Source of the DNA: CAUJIW01 sp963205175
Lineage (GTDB): Bacteria; Pseudomonadota; Alphaproteobacteria; Sphingomonadales; Sphingomonadaceae
Strand: one strand, 5' to 3'
DNA length: 64,000 nucleotides
Assembly (NCBI GenBank): GCA_041060555.1
Contig: JBEUDS010000008.1
The position numbers and the translations under genes are program-made. The notes below the pieces were generated by a model that did no database searches, had not been told where the DNA came from, and saw only the letters and a list, made by a program, of their open reading frames with translations. Shown here piece by piece: positions 24,409 to 32,784 of this stretch (the stretch's first letter is position 1; every line of letters starts with the position of its first letter).

Positions 24409-27087
24409 TCAGCCCCCGGTATCGCCAGGCGGGCGATACTCCGGGATATAGATGCTGATCTGGGCACCCTCGCCGGGGGCTGAGCGCACGGCGATACCCC
24501 CACCCCAGCGGCTGACAATGCCATAGACCACCGCCATGCCAAGCCCGGTACCCTGACCGGGCGGCTTGGTGGAGAAGAACGGCTCGAACAGCCGCTGCTG
24601 GGTCTCCAGGGCCATGCCGACACCATCGTCGGCCACCGTCAGCCGTATATAGCCGCCGGGCGAAACTTGCGGCCGCGTCAGCCCCTCGGGATTCTCCACC
24701 TTGTCGACCAGAATGCGGATATGTCCCTTGCGATCCGTGGCATCGGCGGCATTGACCAGCAGGTTGAGCACCACCTGGGTGAACTCGGCACCGATGAGCC
24801 GGACATTCAGCGACCCGACGTCGGGCGGACACGCCACCTCGATCGCGCCGGACACCACGCCCGCCGCCAGCGACAGCACCTGGTCGAACAGCGTCTTGAT
24901 GTCCCTGATGTCCGGGCGATCGACCTTGGGCCGGGCGAAGGCGAGCGTATTGGCGACGATTTCGCGCATCCGCAGTGCCGCGTCCATGATCCGCCCGAGA
25001 TACTGGTTGCGCTTCTCCGACGGAATCTCGCCCTGGGCGTGGCGGGCGAAGGTGAGAATCGGCTGCAGCAGATTGTTGACCTCGTGGGCGACCCCGCCGG
25101 CCAACTGACCCAGTGCTTCCATCTTCTGGGTGTGCTGCAGATTGCGCTCGATCTGGGCCTGCAATTCCCGCATCGCATGCTGCTCGGTGCGGTCCACCAC
25201 CACGATCAGCACGCCGACGCTCTCCAGCGGCACGGCACGCACCAGCAGATGGCGGACATCGCCATCCATGCGCGGCCAGACCAGGTCGTCCAGATCCAGC
25301 GGCTGCTGCGTCTCCACGACAGCGGACAGCCGCCGCGACAGATCCTCAACATACGCGCAGTCGCCACCATAGAATTCGCGGAGAAACCGCCCCACCACCT
25401 GCTCCGGATTGTCCAGCCCGCCGATGGCGGTCAACGTCGTGTTGACGTAGAGCACCCGCAGGTCGAGCCCGACCAGGCCAACGCCGACTCCCGCCCGATC
25501 CAGGGTTCGCACGATCACCCGGTTGCGCTCCGCCAGCAGCGCCAGTTCGCTCGCCATGCGTTTGCGTTCCGTGATGTCCTGGGTGATGCCGAAAAACCCG
25601 ATGACCTTGCCCTGGGCATCCGTTTCCGGCTCGGCGATCACGTGCAGGGCTTGTGACACCCCGTCAGGCCGAACGTGGTCAACCTCATAACTGAACCCCG
25701 CGCCGTCGCGGATCGCCGCGGCACGGGCCGCCTGCACCTGGTCGCGCCGCTCAGGCGGCAGCAGCGACTCCACCCAGGCCACCGATGGCGTCAGGGAGGC
25801 GGGATTGTACCCGGTCAGGGCATAAAGCTCGTCCGACCAGGTCATCACACCGGCGCGCAGGTCGGAGTACCAGCGCCCCATGCGGCCAATGCGCAATGCC
25901 CGCTTCAGGCCGCGCTCGGCCTGGCGGAACTCGGTGATGTCCTGGGTGACGCCGAAAAACCCGATGACCGCTCCGGCATCATCGGTGTCCGGCTCGGCGC
26001 GCAGCAACACCGTCTGGATGTGGCCGGTTGGCAGGGTTATCTCGGCCTCGAACGTATAGCCGGTGCGGGACGTCATCGCCTCGGCCATCATCACCTGCAG
26101 ACGTTGCCAGTCCGCACGCGGAAACAGCCGACGGACATTGTCCTCGCTGAGCTTGAAATCCTGATCGACCTGATGAAGCGCGTACAGTGCTTGCGACCAG
26201 GTCAGCGTGCGCGAGCGCATATCGACGTACCAATGGCCCATGCGGCCCATTTCCTGGGCGCGCCGCAGCTGACTCTCGCTCAGCGCCAGCGCCTGCTCGA
26301 TCTGCTTGCGCTCGGTGATGTCCTGGCTGACGCCGAAATAGCCGATGAGCCGCCCCTCGGTGTCGCAGTCCGGCTCCGCCTCGTAGTGCAGCCACTGGAT
26401 GGTACCATCAGGCCGGCGCAATTCGGTCTCGAAGGTGTAGCCGCGACCGGCCTCCAGCGCCTGCTGTCGCACCGCAAGAAACCGGGCGATTTCGTCGGGA
26501 CGCATCCGCTCGCCCACCGCCTCGGCCACGAGTGCCCGTTCGGCAGGATCAAGGCCATGCAACTGGTACTCGGCTTCCGAATAGCTGAGCACGCCGCCAG
26601 CAAAATCATGGTGCCAGTGCCCCATGCGGCCCAGCCGCTGCGCCCGACGAAGGTTGCTCTCACTTTCCGCGAGCGCCGCCTGGGCGTTTTTCTCATCGGT
26701 GATGTCGTACGCCGTCAGGATGATGCGCCCGCCGCCACCGGGTCGGCGCAACGGGATGATGCCGATGCGGTACCACAAGGTGGCGCCGAACGCGCTGGAC
26801 TGCCGCTCGAACTGGAACCCCTCGGCGCGGCTAAGCCCGGTGCGATAGTGGTCAAGGAAGGCATCCGCCTCGTCGGCAGGGAAGATGTCGTGCGGCGTGC
26901 GGCCAACCGCGTCCTCGTGGCGGACCCCGAACATCAGCTCGGCGCGGTTGTTGGCCGCGACGTAGCGCGCCTCGCCGGCGGCGTCGAGTTCGACAACGAA
27001 CGTGGCCACGCCAAACAACTCAAGCAATTGCCGCGTCGGCTCGGAACCGAGCGAGAGAATCAGCTTGAGAACATCGGTCGCGGGCAT
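24409..27087 (-). CDS. Multi-PAS sensor histidine kinase
   Basis: This 892-residue protein has five PAS-type domains and no membrane helix, so it is a cytosolic sensor. PAS1 is residues about 20-130. PAS2-4 (about 150-270, 280-395 and 400-515) are tandem copies of one another, each opening with a GRMGHW-type motif and closing with a GFFGVTQDITE-type end. PAS5 is about 530-640. The HisKA phospho-acceptor is H668 in GGVAHEVNNLLQ. The ATPase has an N box near 775-785, ADDGVGM and GTGLGM. No receiver domain or response-regulator gene is adjacent, so the partner lies elsewhere. Confidence 0.94.
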   Translation of the reverse strand: MPATDVLKLILSLGSEPTRQLLELFGVATFVVELDAAGEARYVAANNRAELMFGVRHEDAVGRTPHDIFPADEADAFLDHYRTGLSRAEGFQFERQSSAFGATLWYRIGIIPLRRPGGGGRIILTAYDITDEKNAQAALAESESNLRRAQRLGRMGHWHHDFAGGVLSYSEAEYQLHGLDPAERALVAEAVGERMRPDEIARFLAVRQQALEAGRGYTFETELRRPDGTIQWLHYEAEPDCDTEGRLIGYFGVSQDITERKQIEQALALSESQLRRAQEMGRMGHWYVDMRSRTLTWSQALYALHQVDQDFKLSEDNVRRLFPRADWQRLQVMMAEAMTSRTGYTFEAEITLPTGHIQTVLLRAEPDTDDAGAVIGFFGVTQDITEFRQAERGLKRALRIGRMGRWYSDLRAGVMTWSDELYALTGYNPASLTPSVAWVESLLPPERRDQVQAARAAAIRDGAGFSYEVDHVRPDGVSQALHVIAEPETDAQGKVIGFFGITQDITERKRMASELALLAERNRVIVRTLDRAGVGVGLVGLDLRVLYVNTTLTAIGGLDNPEQVVGRFLREFYGGDCAYVEDLSRRLSAVVETQQPLDLDDLVWPRMDGDVRHLLVRAVPLESVGVLIVVVDRTEQHAMRELQAQIERNLQHTQKMEALGQLAGGVAHEVNNLLQPILTFARHAQGEIPSEKRNQYLGRIMDAALRMREIVANTLAFARPKVDRPDIRDIKTLFDQVLSLAAGVVSGAIEVACPPDVGSLNVRLIGAEFTQVVLNLLVNAADATDRKGHIRILVDKVENPEGLTRPQVSPGGYIRLTVADDGVGMALETQQRLFEPFFSTKPPGQGTGLGMAVVYGIVSRWGGGIAVRSAPGEGAQISIYIPEYRPPGDTGG

Positions 27088-27159
27088 GACGGTGGTCGAG
27101 CTTACGCGCGATCACCAGTCATGTCAGCCTATCATCGACGCCCGTTCAGGGCAGCCGGT

Positions 27160-28542
27160 TCAGGCGGCCTCGCGGCTCGCCAGTTCCTGCTGCAAGCCCT
27201 CGGCAATGAGGAAGGCAAGTTCAAGCGACTGGGCGGCGTTGAGGCGCGGGTCGCAGTGGGTGTGGTAGCGATCCCCCAGCGTCTCGTCGGTGATGGCGAC
27301 GGCGCCGCCGGTGCACTCGGTGACGTTCTGGCCGGTCATCTCGGCATGGATGCCGCCGGCGTGGGTGCCTTCCGCCCGGTGAATGGCGAAGAAGGCGCGC
27401 ACCTCGGCGAGAATCCGCTCGAACGGCCGGGTCTTGAAGCCGGTGCCGGTCTTGACCGTGTTGCCGTGCATGGGATCGCACGACCACACCACCGAGCGGC
27501 CCTCGCGGGCCACCGCGCGCACCAGCGCCGGCAGATAGGCGTCGATCTTGTCGGCGCCGAAGCGCGAGATCAGCGTCAGCCGGCCCGGCTCGTTCTGCGG
27601 GTTCAGGGTATCGATCAGCCGCAGCAGCGTATCGGCGTCCAGCGACGGCCCGACCTTCATGCCGATCGGGTTGCCGATGCCGCGCAGATACTCGACGTGC
27701 GCCGAGCCCGGGAAACGGGTGCGGTCGCCGATCCACAGCAGATGCGCCGAGGTGTCGTACCAGTCGCCGGTGAGCGAATCCTGCCGCGTCATCGCCTGTT
27801 CGTAGCCCAGCAGCAGCGCCTCGTGGCTGGTGAAGAAGTCGGTGCCGCGCAGCTGCGGCGCCGTCTCCGGGTTGATGCCGCAGGCCTGCATGAAGCGCAG
27901 CGCCTCGCCGATGCGGTCGGCGAGATCACGGTAGCGCTTGGCCGCCGGCGAGGAGCCAACGAAGTCCAGCGTCCATTTGTGCACCTGCATCAGGTTGGCA
28001 TAGCCGCCCTGGGCGAAGGCGCGCAGCAGGTTCAGCGTCGCCGCCGACTGCATGTAGGCGCGCAGCATTCGCTTGGGGTCGGGCTCGCGGCCCTCCGCCT
28101 CGAAACCGATGTCGTTGACGATATCGCCCCGGTAGCTCGGCAGGCTGACGTCGCCCTTGGTCTCGTGGGTGTCCGAGCGCGGCTTGGCGAACTGGCCGGC
28201 CATGCGGCCGACCTTCACCACCGGCATCTTGGCGGCGAAGGTAAGCACCACCGCCATCTGCAACAACACCCGGAAGGTATCGCGGATGTTGTTGGGGTGG
28301 AATTCGGCGAAGCTTTCCGCGCAGTCGCCGCCCTGGAGCAGGAAAGCACGGCCGGCGGCGACCTCGGCCAGCTGACCCTTCAGGCTGCGCGCCTCGCCGG
28401 CGAACACCAGCGGCGGATAGCTCTTCAGTTCGGCCTCGACCGCGTCCAGCGCGGCGGCATTGCCATAGCTTGGCATCTGGCGGGCCTCAAACTGCCGCCA
28501 GCTGTCCGGGGTCCAGGGTTTGGACGTGCCGTTACCAGCCAT
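27160..28542 (-). CDS. 3-deoxy-7-phosphoheptulonate synthase, class II (DAHP synthase)
   Basis: The 460-residue enzyme is of the plant/actinobacterial class II type (AroH/AroF_II). It condenses phosphoenolpyruvate and erythrose 4-phosphate in the first shikimate-pathway step. Signatures include QGGDCAESF, VKVGRMAGQFAKPRS, the metal-ligand stretch VVWSCDPMHGNTV, and GGIHAEMTGQNVTECTGG. The start MAGNGTSKPWTP at 28542 fits the family; an upstream in-frame start at 28578 adds poor sequence. It lies 102 nt downstream of the glutathione reductase gene. Confidence 0.97.
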   Translation of the reverse strand: MAGNGTSKPWTPDSWRQFEARQMPSYGNAAALDAVEAELKSYPPLVFAGEARSLKGQLAEVAAGRAFLLQGGDCAESFAEFHPNNIRDTFRVLLQMAVVLTFAAKMPVVKVGRMAGQFAKPRSDTHETKGDVSLPSYRGDIVNDIGFEAEGREPDPKRMLRAYMQSAATLNLLRAFAQGGYANLMQVHKWTLDFVGSSPAAKRYRDLADRIGEALRFMQACGINPETAPQLRGTDFFTSHEALLLGYEQAMTRQDSLTGDWYDTSAHLLWIGDRTRFPGSAHVEYLRGIGNPIGMKVGPSLDADTLLRLIDTLNPQNEPGRLTLISRFGADKIDAYLPALVRAVAREGRSVVWSCDPMHGNTVKTGTGFKTRPFERILAEVRAFFAIHRAEGTHAGGIHAEMTGQNVTECTGGAVAITDETLGDRYHTHCDPRLNAAQSLELAFLIAEGLQQELASREAA

Positions 28543-28644
28543 GATGCACCTCGCTTCCTTCAATCCCGCCCCGATCATCGGGGCCGCCGGTTAATGCGCT
28601 GCCCGCCCGCAAATGGCAAGCCAGCCATCATTCCCAGCCATATG

Positions 28645-29997
28645 TTAACGCATCAGCACGAACTCTTCCGCTGCCGTGGGGTGGACGGCGATGGTGGCGT
28701 CGAACTGCGCCTTGGTGGCGCCCATCTTCACCGCGATCGCCACCGCCTGGATGATTTCGGCGGCATCCGCCCCCAGCATGTGCGCGCCCAGCACCCGGTC
28801 GGTGGCGCCATCCACCACCAGCTTGCACAGGCTGCGCTCGGCGCGGCCTGCGACAGTGTGCTTCATCGGCCGGAAATCGGAACGGAACACCTTGATGTCG
28901 TTGAATTTCTGCCGCGCTTCGGCCTCGGTGAGGCCGACGCTGGCCAGCGCCGGCTGGCTGAACACCGCCGAGGGGATGGTGTCGTGGTCGGCCCGCCACG
29001 GCTTGCCGCCGAACACCGTGTCGGCGAAGGCATGGCCTTCCTTGATGGCGACCGGCGTCAGCTGCACCCGGTTGGTGACATCGCCAACGGCATAGATATG
29101 TCCGGTGGAAGTGCGCTGGTCGGCATCGACCAGCACCGCGCCGGCGGCATCGGTGGCGACGCCCGCCGATTCGAGGCCGAGGCCGGCGGTGTTGGGCACC
29201 CGGCCGATGGCATGCAGCACCGAATCGGCGGCCAGCGTCGAGCCGTCGGTCAGGGTGGCGATGATCGCGCCATCCGCCGCCCGGTCCAGCCGGGCGAGCG
29301 TGGCGCCGGTGCGCACGTGGATGCCCTTGTCCTGATAGATCGCCTGCAGGCGGGTGCGCAGCTCGTCATCCCAGCCGCGCAGGATGGTCTCGCCGCGATA
29401 GAGCTGCACCGTCTCGGCGCCGAGGCCATGGAAGATGCCGGCGAACTCGGTGGCGATGTAACCACCACCGGAAACGATGACACGCCGGGGCAGCGTTTCC
29501 AGATGGAACGCCTCGTTGGAGGTGATGCCGAGTTCCGCACCGGGAATGTCCGGCAGGCTCGGGCGCGCGCCCACCGCGATCAGGATGTGCCGGGCGGTCA
29601 CCCGGCGGCCGTCGAGCTGCAGCGTGTGTTCATCCACCAGCACCGCCCGGCTGGGAATGATCTCGACGCCCGCATTGCCCAGCGTCTGCATGTACAGCCC
29701 GTTCAGCCGGCTGACCTCAGCCTGAACATTGTCGCGCAAGCTCACCCAGTCGAGCGTCGGCCGGGCGTCGGCCGGCAATCGCCAGCCGTAGCCGGCGGCG
29801 TCGTCGAAATCCTCGCCATAGTGCGATGCATAGACCAGCAGCTTCTTGGGCACGCAGCCGCGAATGACGCAGGTGCCGCCGACGCGATATTCCTCGGCGA
29901 CCGCCACCCTCGCGCCGTGGCTGGCGGCAATACGCGCCGCCCGGACACCGCCGGAGCCCGCGCCGATGACGAACAGATCATAGTCGAACAGGGCCAC
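28645..29997 (-). CDS. gor: Glutathione-disulfide reductase
   Basis: This 450-residue FAD/NADPH enzyme restores reduced glutathione. The FAD fold is FVIGAGSGGVRAARIAA. The redox-active disulfide is C43/C48 in GGTCVIRGCVPKK, and the catalytic His-Glu pair is in AVHPTAAEEFV. GTG 29997 yields the canonical MALFDYDLFVIGAGSGG and follows GAGGAAAGGGA. An upstream in-frame start at 30051 is unlikely. The gap to the next gene contains a short CCCCGA/TCGGGG hairpin (28569-28583) that may weaken read-through. Confidence 0.96.
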   Translation of the reverse strand: MALFDYDLFVIGAGSGGVRAARIAASHGARVAVAEEYRVGGTCVIRGCVPKKLLVYASHYGEDFDDAAGYGWRLPADARPTLDWVSLRDNVQAEVSRLNGLYMQTLGNAGVEIIPSRAVLVDEHTLQLDGRRVTARHILIAVGARPSLPDIPGAELGITSNEAFHLETLPRRVIVSGGGYIATEFAGIFHGLGAETVQLYRGETILRGWDDELRTRLQAIYQDKGIHVRTGATLARLDRAADGAIIATLTDGSTLAADSVLHAIGRVPNTAGLGLESAGVATDAAGAVLVDADQRTSTGHIYAVGDVTNRVQLTPVAIKEGHAFADTVFGGKPWRADHDTIPSAVFSQPALASVGLTEAEARQKFNDIKVFRSDFRPMKHTVAGRAERSLCKLVVDGATDRVLGAHMLGADAAEIIQAVAIAVKMGATKAQFDATIAVHPTAAEEFVLMR

Positions 29998-30121
29998 CCG
30001 CCGTCCCTTTCCTCGCTGCAACCGCTCACGAGGTAGGCACGGCGGGGGCAAAGCGCAAACGCAAAGTACCGATCACAGCGATCGCCACGGGCGAACAGCG
30101 ATGCCGTGCCGTCGCCTCGGC

Positions 30122-30445
30122 TTACTGCGCCGGCGCCGGGCTGGACGCGCCAGCACCGTCAAGCGGCGTGACGTCCCTCACCTCGCCAGTCGAGCCGGCG
30201 ACGCAAAGGTAGCGACCGGCTTCAGCCGACAGCCACACCTTGGTGACGCGCCCGCCGCCGCGAATGCGGTCGACGCGCAGCGCCACCGCGGACTGGCCGG
30301 CCTGCTCGGCCACAGCGGCGCGGCAGGCGTTGACGGCCTTGTCATACTCGCCGGCGTGAGCCGGCGACCCGGCGAAGGCCGCGACGGCGACGACGGCCGG
30401 CAACGACAGCAACGGCAACAGACGGGGGAATGAAGAGAAGGTCAT
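30122..30445 (-). CDS. Small secreted protein of unknown function
   Basis: This 107-residue protein has a signal peptide MTFSSFPRLLPLLSLPAVVAVAAF with a likely AHA cleavage. The mature part has two Cys (VNACRAAVAEQ and RYLCVAG), which probably form a disulfide, and a Pro/Ala tail. ATG 30445 was chosen because GGAG precedes it by 6 nt. It lies downstream of the MarR gene on the same strand, with a palindrome in the intervening promoter region. Confidence 0.75.
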   Translation of the reverse strand: MTFSSFPRLLPLLSLPAVVAVAAFAGSPAHAGEYDKAVNACRAAVAEQAGQSAVALRVDRIRGGGRVTKVWLSAEAGRYLCVAGSTGEVRDVTPLDGAGASSPAPAQ

Positions 30446-30540
30446 GATGATCTCCATTGAAACGGGGGGAGGAGTAACGAACGCCTTACACAACGACTGA
30501 CCCTGGAACGCGGGGCCATCTCATATCCGCAGGGAAATAA

Positions 30541-30552
30541 CTGCATATGCAG
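30541..30552. promoter_or_regulatory. Palindrome between the marR-type gene and the secreted-protein gene
   Basis: CTGCATATGCAG is a perfect 12-nt palindrome in the 130-nt upstream region of the secreted-protein gene. It shares the GCATAT core with the repeat upstream of the MarR gene, so the regulator may bind both. Confidence 0.4.
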
Positions 30553-30575
30553 ATATTGAGAACGCAGATCGTTTA

Positions 30576-31028
30576 TCATGCCGGCAACAACCGGTCGAGA
30601 GCGGTATCGAGAGCGTCGTTCAGCAAGGTGGCCCGCTGATCGCCGAGCATGTCCCTGAGCTGGCGCTGCGCCTCGACCCAATAGGGCCGGGCCTCGCCCA
30701 GTACGGTTGCTCCGGCCTTGGTGAGATGCACCTCCCGCTGCCGGCGGTCCCGTGCGCTGACCTTGAGCTCTACCCAGCCCCGGTCCACCAGTGGCCGCAG
30801 GTTGCGGGTCACCGTGCTGGGGTCCATCACCAGATGTTCGCCCAGTTCGCTGACCGACACATCCTTGAGGAACCAGGCGTGCGCCAGCAGGCCAAACTGC
30901 GTCACCGACAGGCCGGCGGGCGCCATGATCTGGTCGTACAGCTGGGTGACCCGCCGCGCCATCTTGCGCAGCCGGAGGCACGAGCAGTCACCCAGCTGAT
31001 AGCGTTCACTCACGACCGACCTCGGCAT
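30576..31028 (-). CDS. MarR-family transcriptional regulator
   Basis: The 150-residue protein has a winged helix: VTQFGLLAHAWFLKDVSVSELGEHLVMDPSTVTRNLRPLVDRGWVEL followed by the DRRQREVHLT wing. Two cysteines near the N-terminus (GDCSCLRLRK) could act as a redox sensor, as in some thiol-based MarR proteins. The start could instead be ATG 31049; 31028 was preferred because it leaves the upstream inverted repeat outside the gene. It is probably autoregulated. Confidence 0.92.
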   Translation of the reverse strand: MPRSVVSERYQLGDCSCLRLRKMARRVTQLYDQIMAPAGLSVTQFGLLAHAWFLKDVSVSELGEHLVMDPSTVTRNLRPLVDRGWVELKVSARDRRQREVHLTKAGATVLGEARPYWVEAQRQLRDMLGDQRATLLNDALDTALDRLLPA

Positions 31029-31033
31029 GCAGA

Positions 31034-31053
31034 ATACATGCATATACATGTAT
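31034..31053. promoter_or_regulatory. MarR-type operator (inverted repeat)
   Basis: ATACATG-CATATA-CATGTAT is a perfect 7-bp inverted repeat with a 6-nt spacer, directly upstream of the marR-type start. Its size suits a MarR dimer and suggests autoregulation. Confidence 0.6.
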
Positions 31054-31084
31054 CTCGACCCGACCCTGCTGTCAACCCGTCGGC

Positions 31085-32671
31085 TCAGTGTCCGGACGAA
31101 CGCAGGCCAAGCCGCCGGGCCAGCCGGTGCAGGTTGCCCCGGTCCATGCCCAGTGCCCGCGCCGCGGCCGCCAGATTGCCGCGGTGCGCCACCAGCATGT
31201 CGTCGATGAGCTGGCGCTGGAAGGCGTCGGTCGCCGCCGCGAGGCTGACGCCTGCTGCCCGCGCCTCCACAGCCGGTGTCGCCAGCACCGCCCCCGCGTC
31301 CGCCGGCGACGGCAGATCGAGGTGGCGGACATCAATGGTGACGACACGGTCGGCGCCACGCCCGCCCGCCGCGGCCTTCAGTGCCGCCCGGCCGATCATG
31401 TGCTCCAGCTCGCGCACATTGCCCGGCCAGTCATGTGCCAGCAGTGCTGCCTGGGCCTGCGGCGTCAGGCGCAGGCCGCGCAGCCGCAGGACGGCACGAT
31501 TGAGTTCCAGCATGTGGCCGGCCAGCAGCAGCACGTCGCGGCCGCGCTCGCGCAACGGCGGCACATGGACCGGGTAAACGCTCAGCCGATGATAGAGATC
31601 GGCACGGAAACGCCCGGCGCGCACCTCGGCCACCAGATCGCGGTTGGTGGCGGCGACAATGCGGGTATCGACCTCAATGTGGCGGTCCTCGCCCACCCGC
31701 TGCACCTCGCCGCTCTGCAGCGCCCGCAGCAGCTTCGCCTGCACCGCCAGCGGCAACTCGCCCACCTCGTCGAGGAAAAGGGTGCCGCCATCGGCGATCT
31801 CGAAGCGGCCGCGCCGGTGACCACTGGCGCCGGAAAAGGCACCGGCCACATGGCCGAACAGCTCGCTCTCCGCCAGCGTTTCCGGCAGCGCCGCGCAGTT
31901 GACGTGGATCAGCGGCTTGTCGGCCCGGTTCGAACGATAATGCACGGCGCGCGCCACCAGTTCCTTGCCGGCGCCGGTCTCGCCGGTGATCAGCACCGTG
32001 AGATCACTGCCCGCGACGGTGTCGATATCCTGCAGCAGCGCCTTCATCGCCGGGCTGCGTCCGATCAGCCGATCGTCGGGCCGCAACTCCGCCAGCAGCG
32101 CACTGCTGACCTGATGCTGACGCTCCACCGACTCGGCCAGCCGCGACTGGCGTTCGACCAGCCCCAGACATGCACCGGCGAAACCGGCGGCGGCGCGCAG
32201 CACCGCCAGCGCCTCGCCCCGCAACACGCCCGCCTGCAGTGCGTCCAGCGTCAGCGCTCCCACCACCCGGTCGCCGTCGCGCAGGGCGATGCCGGCGCAG
32301 TCATGCACGTGCAGGCGATCGCGAAGATCAGGGATCAGGCCGTCAAAGGGATCGGGCAGCGGGCTGTCGGCGGGAAAGCGGATCGGCTCCGCGCTGGCGA
32401 CAATCGCCTGCAGGCGCGGGTGCTGATCGAGCGGGAACCGCCGACCCAGCGTGTCGGGGCTGAGGCCGGCGATCGCCAGCGGCGCCAGTTCGCGTCCGGC
32501 CAACCGTAACAGCGCACAGGCATCACAGCCGGTGGCGCGCCGCAGCTGTTGCAGCCAGGCGTGCCAGGCCTGGCCCTCCTGCCCTGCCGCCACTTCGCGC
32601 AGGACGACGGCTCCAGCGTCGAGTAACGTTATCAACTGGACATCGTGTGATGTCATATTAACATCCATCAA
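31085..32671 (-). CDS. norR: NorR-type sigma-54-dependent nitric oxide regulator
   Basis: This 528-residue protein has an N-terminal GAF domain (about 20-180), a AAA+ domain (about 200-430, Walker A GETGAGKE at 230-237) and a C-terminal Fis-type HTH. The NO-sensing iron-ligand region of NorR is recognisable: ADSPLPDPFDGL, HVHDCAGIAL and GALTLD. The sigma-54-contact loop reads GAFSGA (277-282) instead of GAFTGA. ATG 32656 is an alternative start. The gene diverges from hmp, which it should activate when NO binds. Confidence 0.95.
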   Translation of the reverse strand: MMDVNMTSHDVQLITLLDAGAVVLREVAAGQEGQAWHAWLQQLRRATGCDACALLRLAGRELAPLAIAGLSPDTLGRRFPLDQHPRLQAIVASAEPIRFPADSPLPDPFDGLIPDLRDRLHVHDCAGIALRDGDRVVGALTLDALQAGVLRGEALAVLRAAAGFAGACLGLVERQSRLAESVERQHQVSSALLAELRPDDRLIGRSPAMKALLQDIDTVAGSDLTVLITGETGAGKELVARAVHYRSNRADKPLIHVNCAALPETLAESELFGHVAGAFSGASGHRRGRFEIADGGTLFLDEVGELPLAVQAKLLRALQSGEVQRVGEDRHIEVDTRIVAATNRDLVAEVRAGRFRADLYHRLSVYPVHVPPLRERGRDVLLLAGHMLELNRAVLRLRGLRLTPQAQAALLAHDWPGNVRELEHMIGRAALKAAAGGRGADRVVTIDVRHLDLPSPADAGAVLATPAVEARAAGVSLAAATDAFQRQLIDDMLVAHRGNLAAAARALGMDRGNLHRLARRLGLRSSGH

Positions 32672-32687
32672 TTCATGTCATTATTAC
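32652..32687. promoter_or_regulatory. Two NorR-type enhancer sites (GT-N7-AC)
   Basis: GTCATATTAAC (32652-32662) and GTCATTATTAC (32677-32687) both fit the NorR GT-N7-AC core and are 25 bp apart. A weaker third match begins at 32692 (GT-N7-AA). They lie 42-77 bp upstream of the sigma-54 promoter of hmp and overlap the 5' end of norR. Confidence 0.65.
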
Positions 32688-32728
32688 ACCAGTCTTCCAT
32701 AACCCGCAGAATATCAAGCCGTAAATAC

Positions 32729-32744
32729 TGGCATGCTCCTTGCT
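32729..32744 (+). promoter_or_regulatory. Sigma-54 promoter of hmp
   Basis: TGGCATGCTCCTTGCT matches the -24/-12 consensus TGGCAC-N5-TTGC with correct GG-to-GC spacing. It lies 41 nt upstream of the hmp start and downstream of the NorR-type sites, so it fits NorR-dependent activation. Confidence 0.88.
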
Positions 32745-32784
32745 CTGCACAGGCCTGCATTGACGCACAAAAGGAGGATACCCG

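Noticed and set aside
25675..30036. A 1453-residue + strand open frame
   Set aside because: It lies antisense to the histidine kinase, DAHP synthase and glutathione reductase genes; long antisense frames are expected in GC-rich DNA and its composition is His/Arg/Gln-biased.
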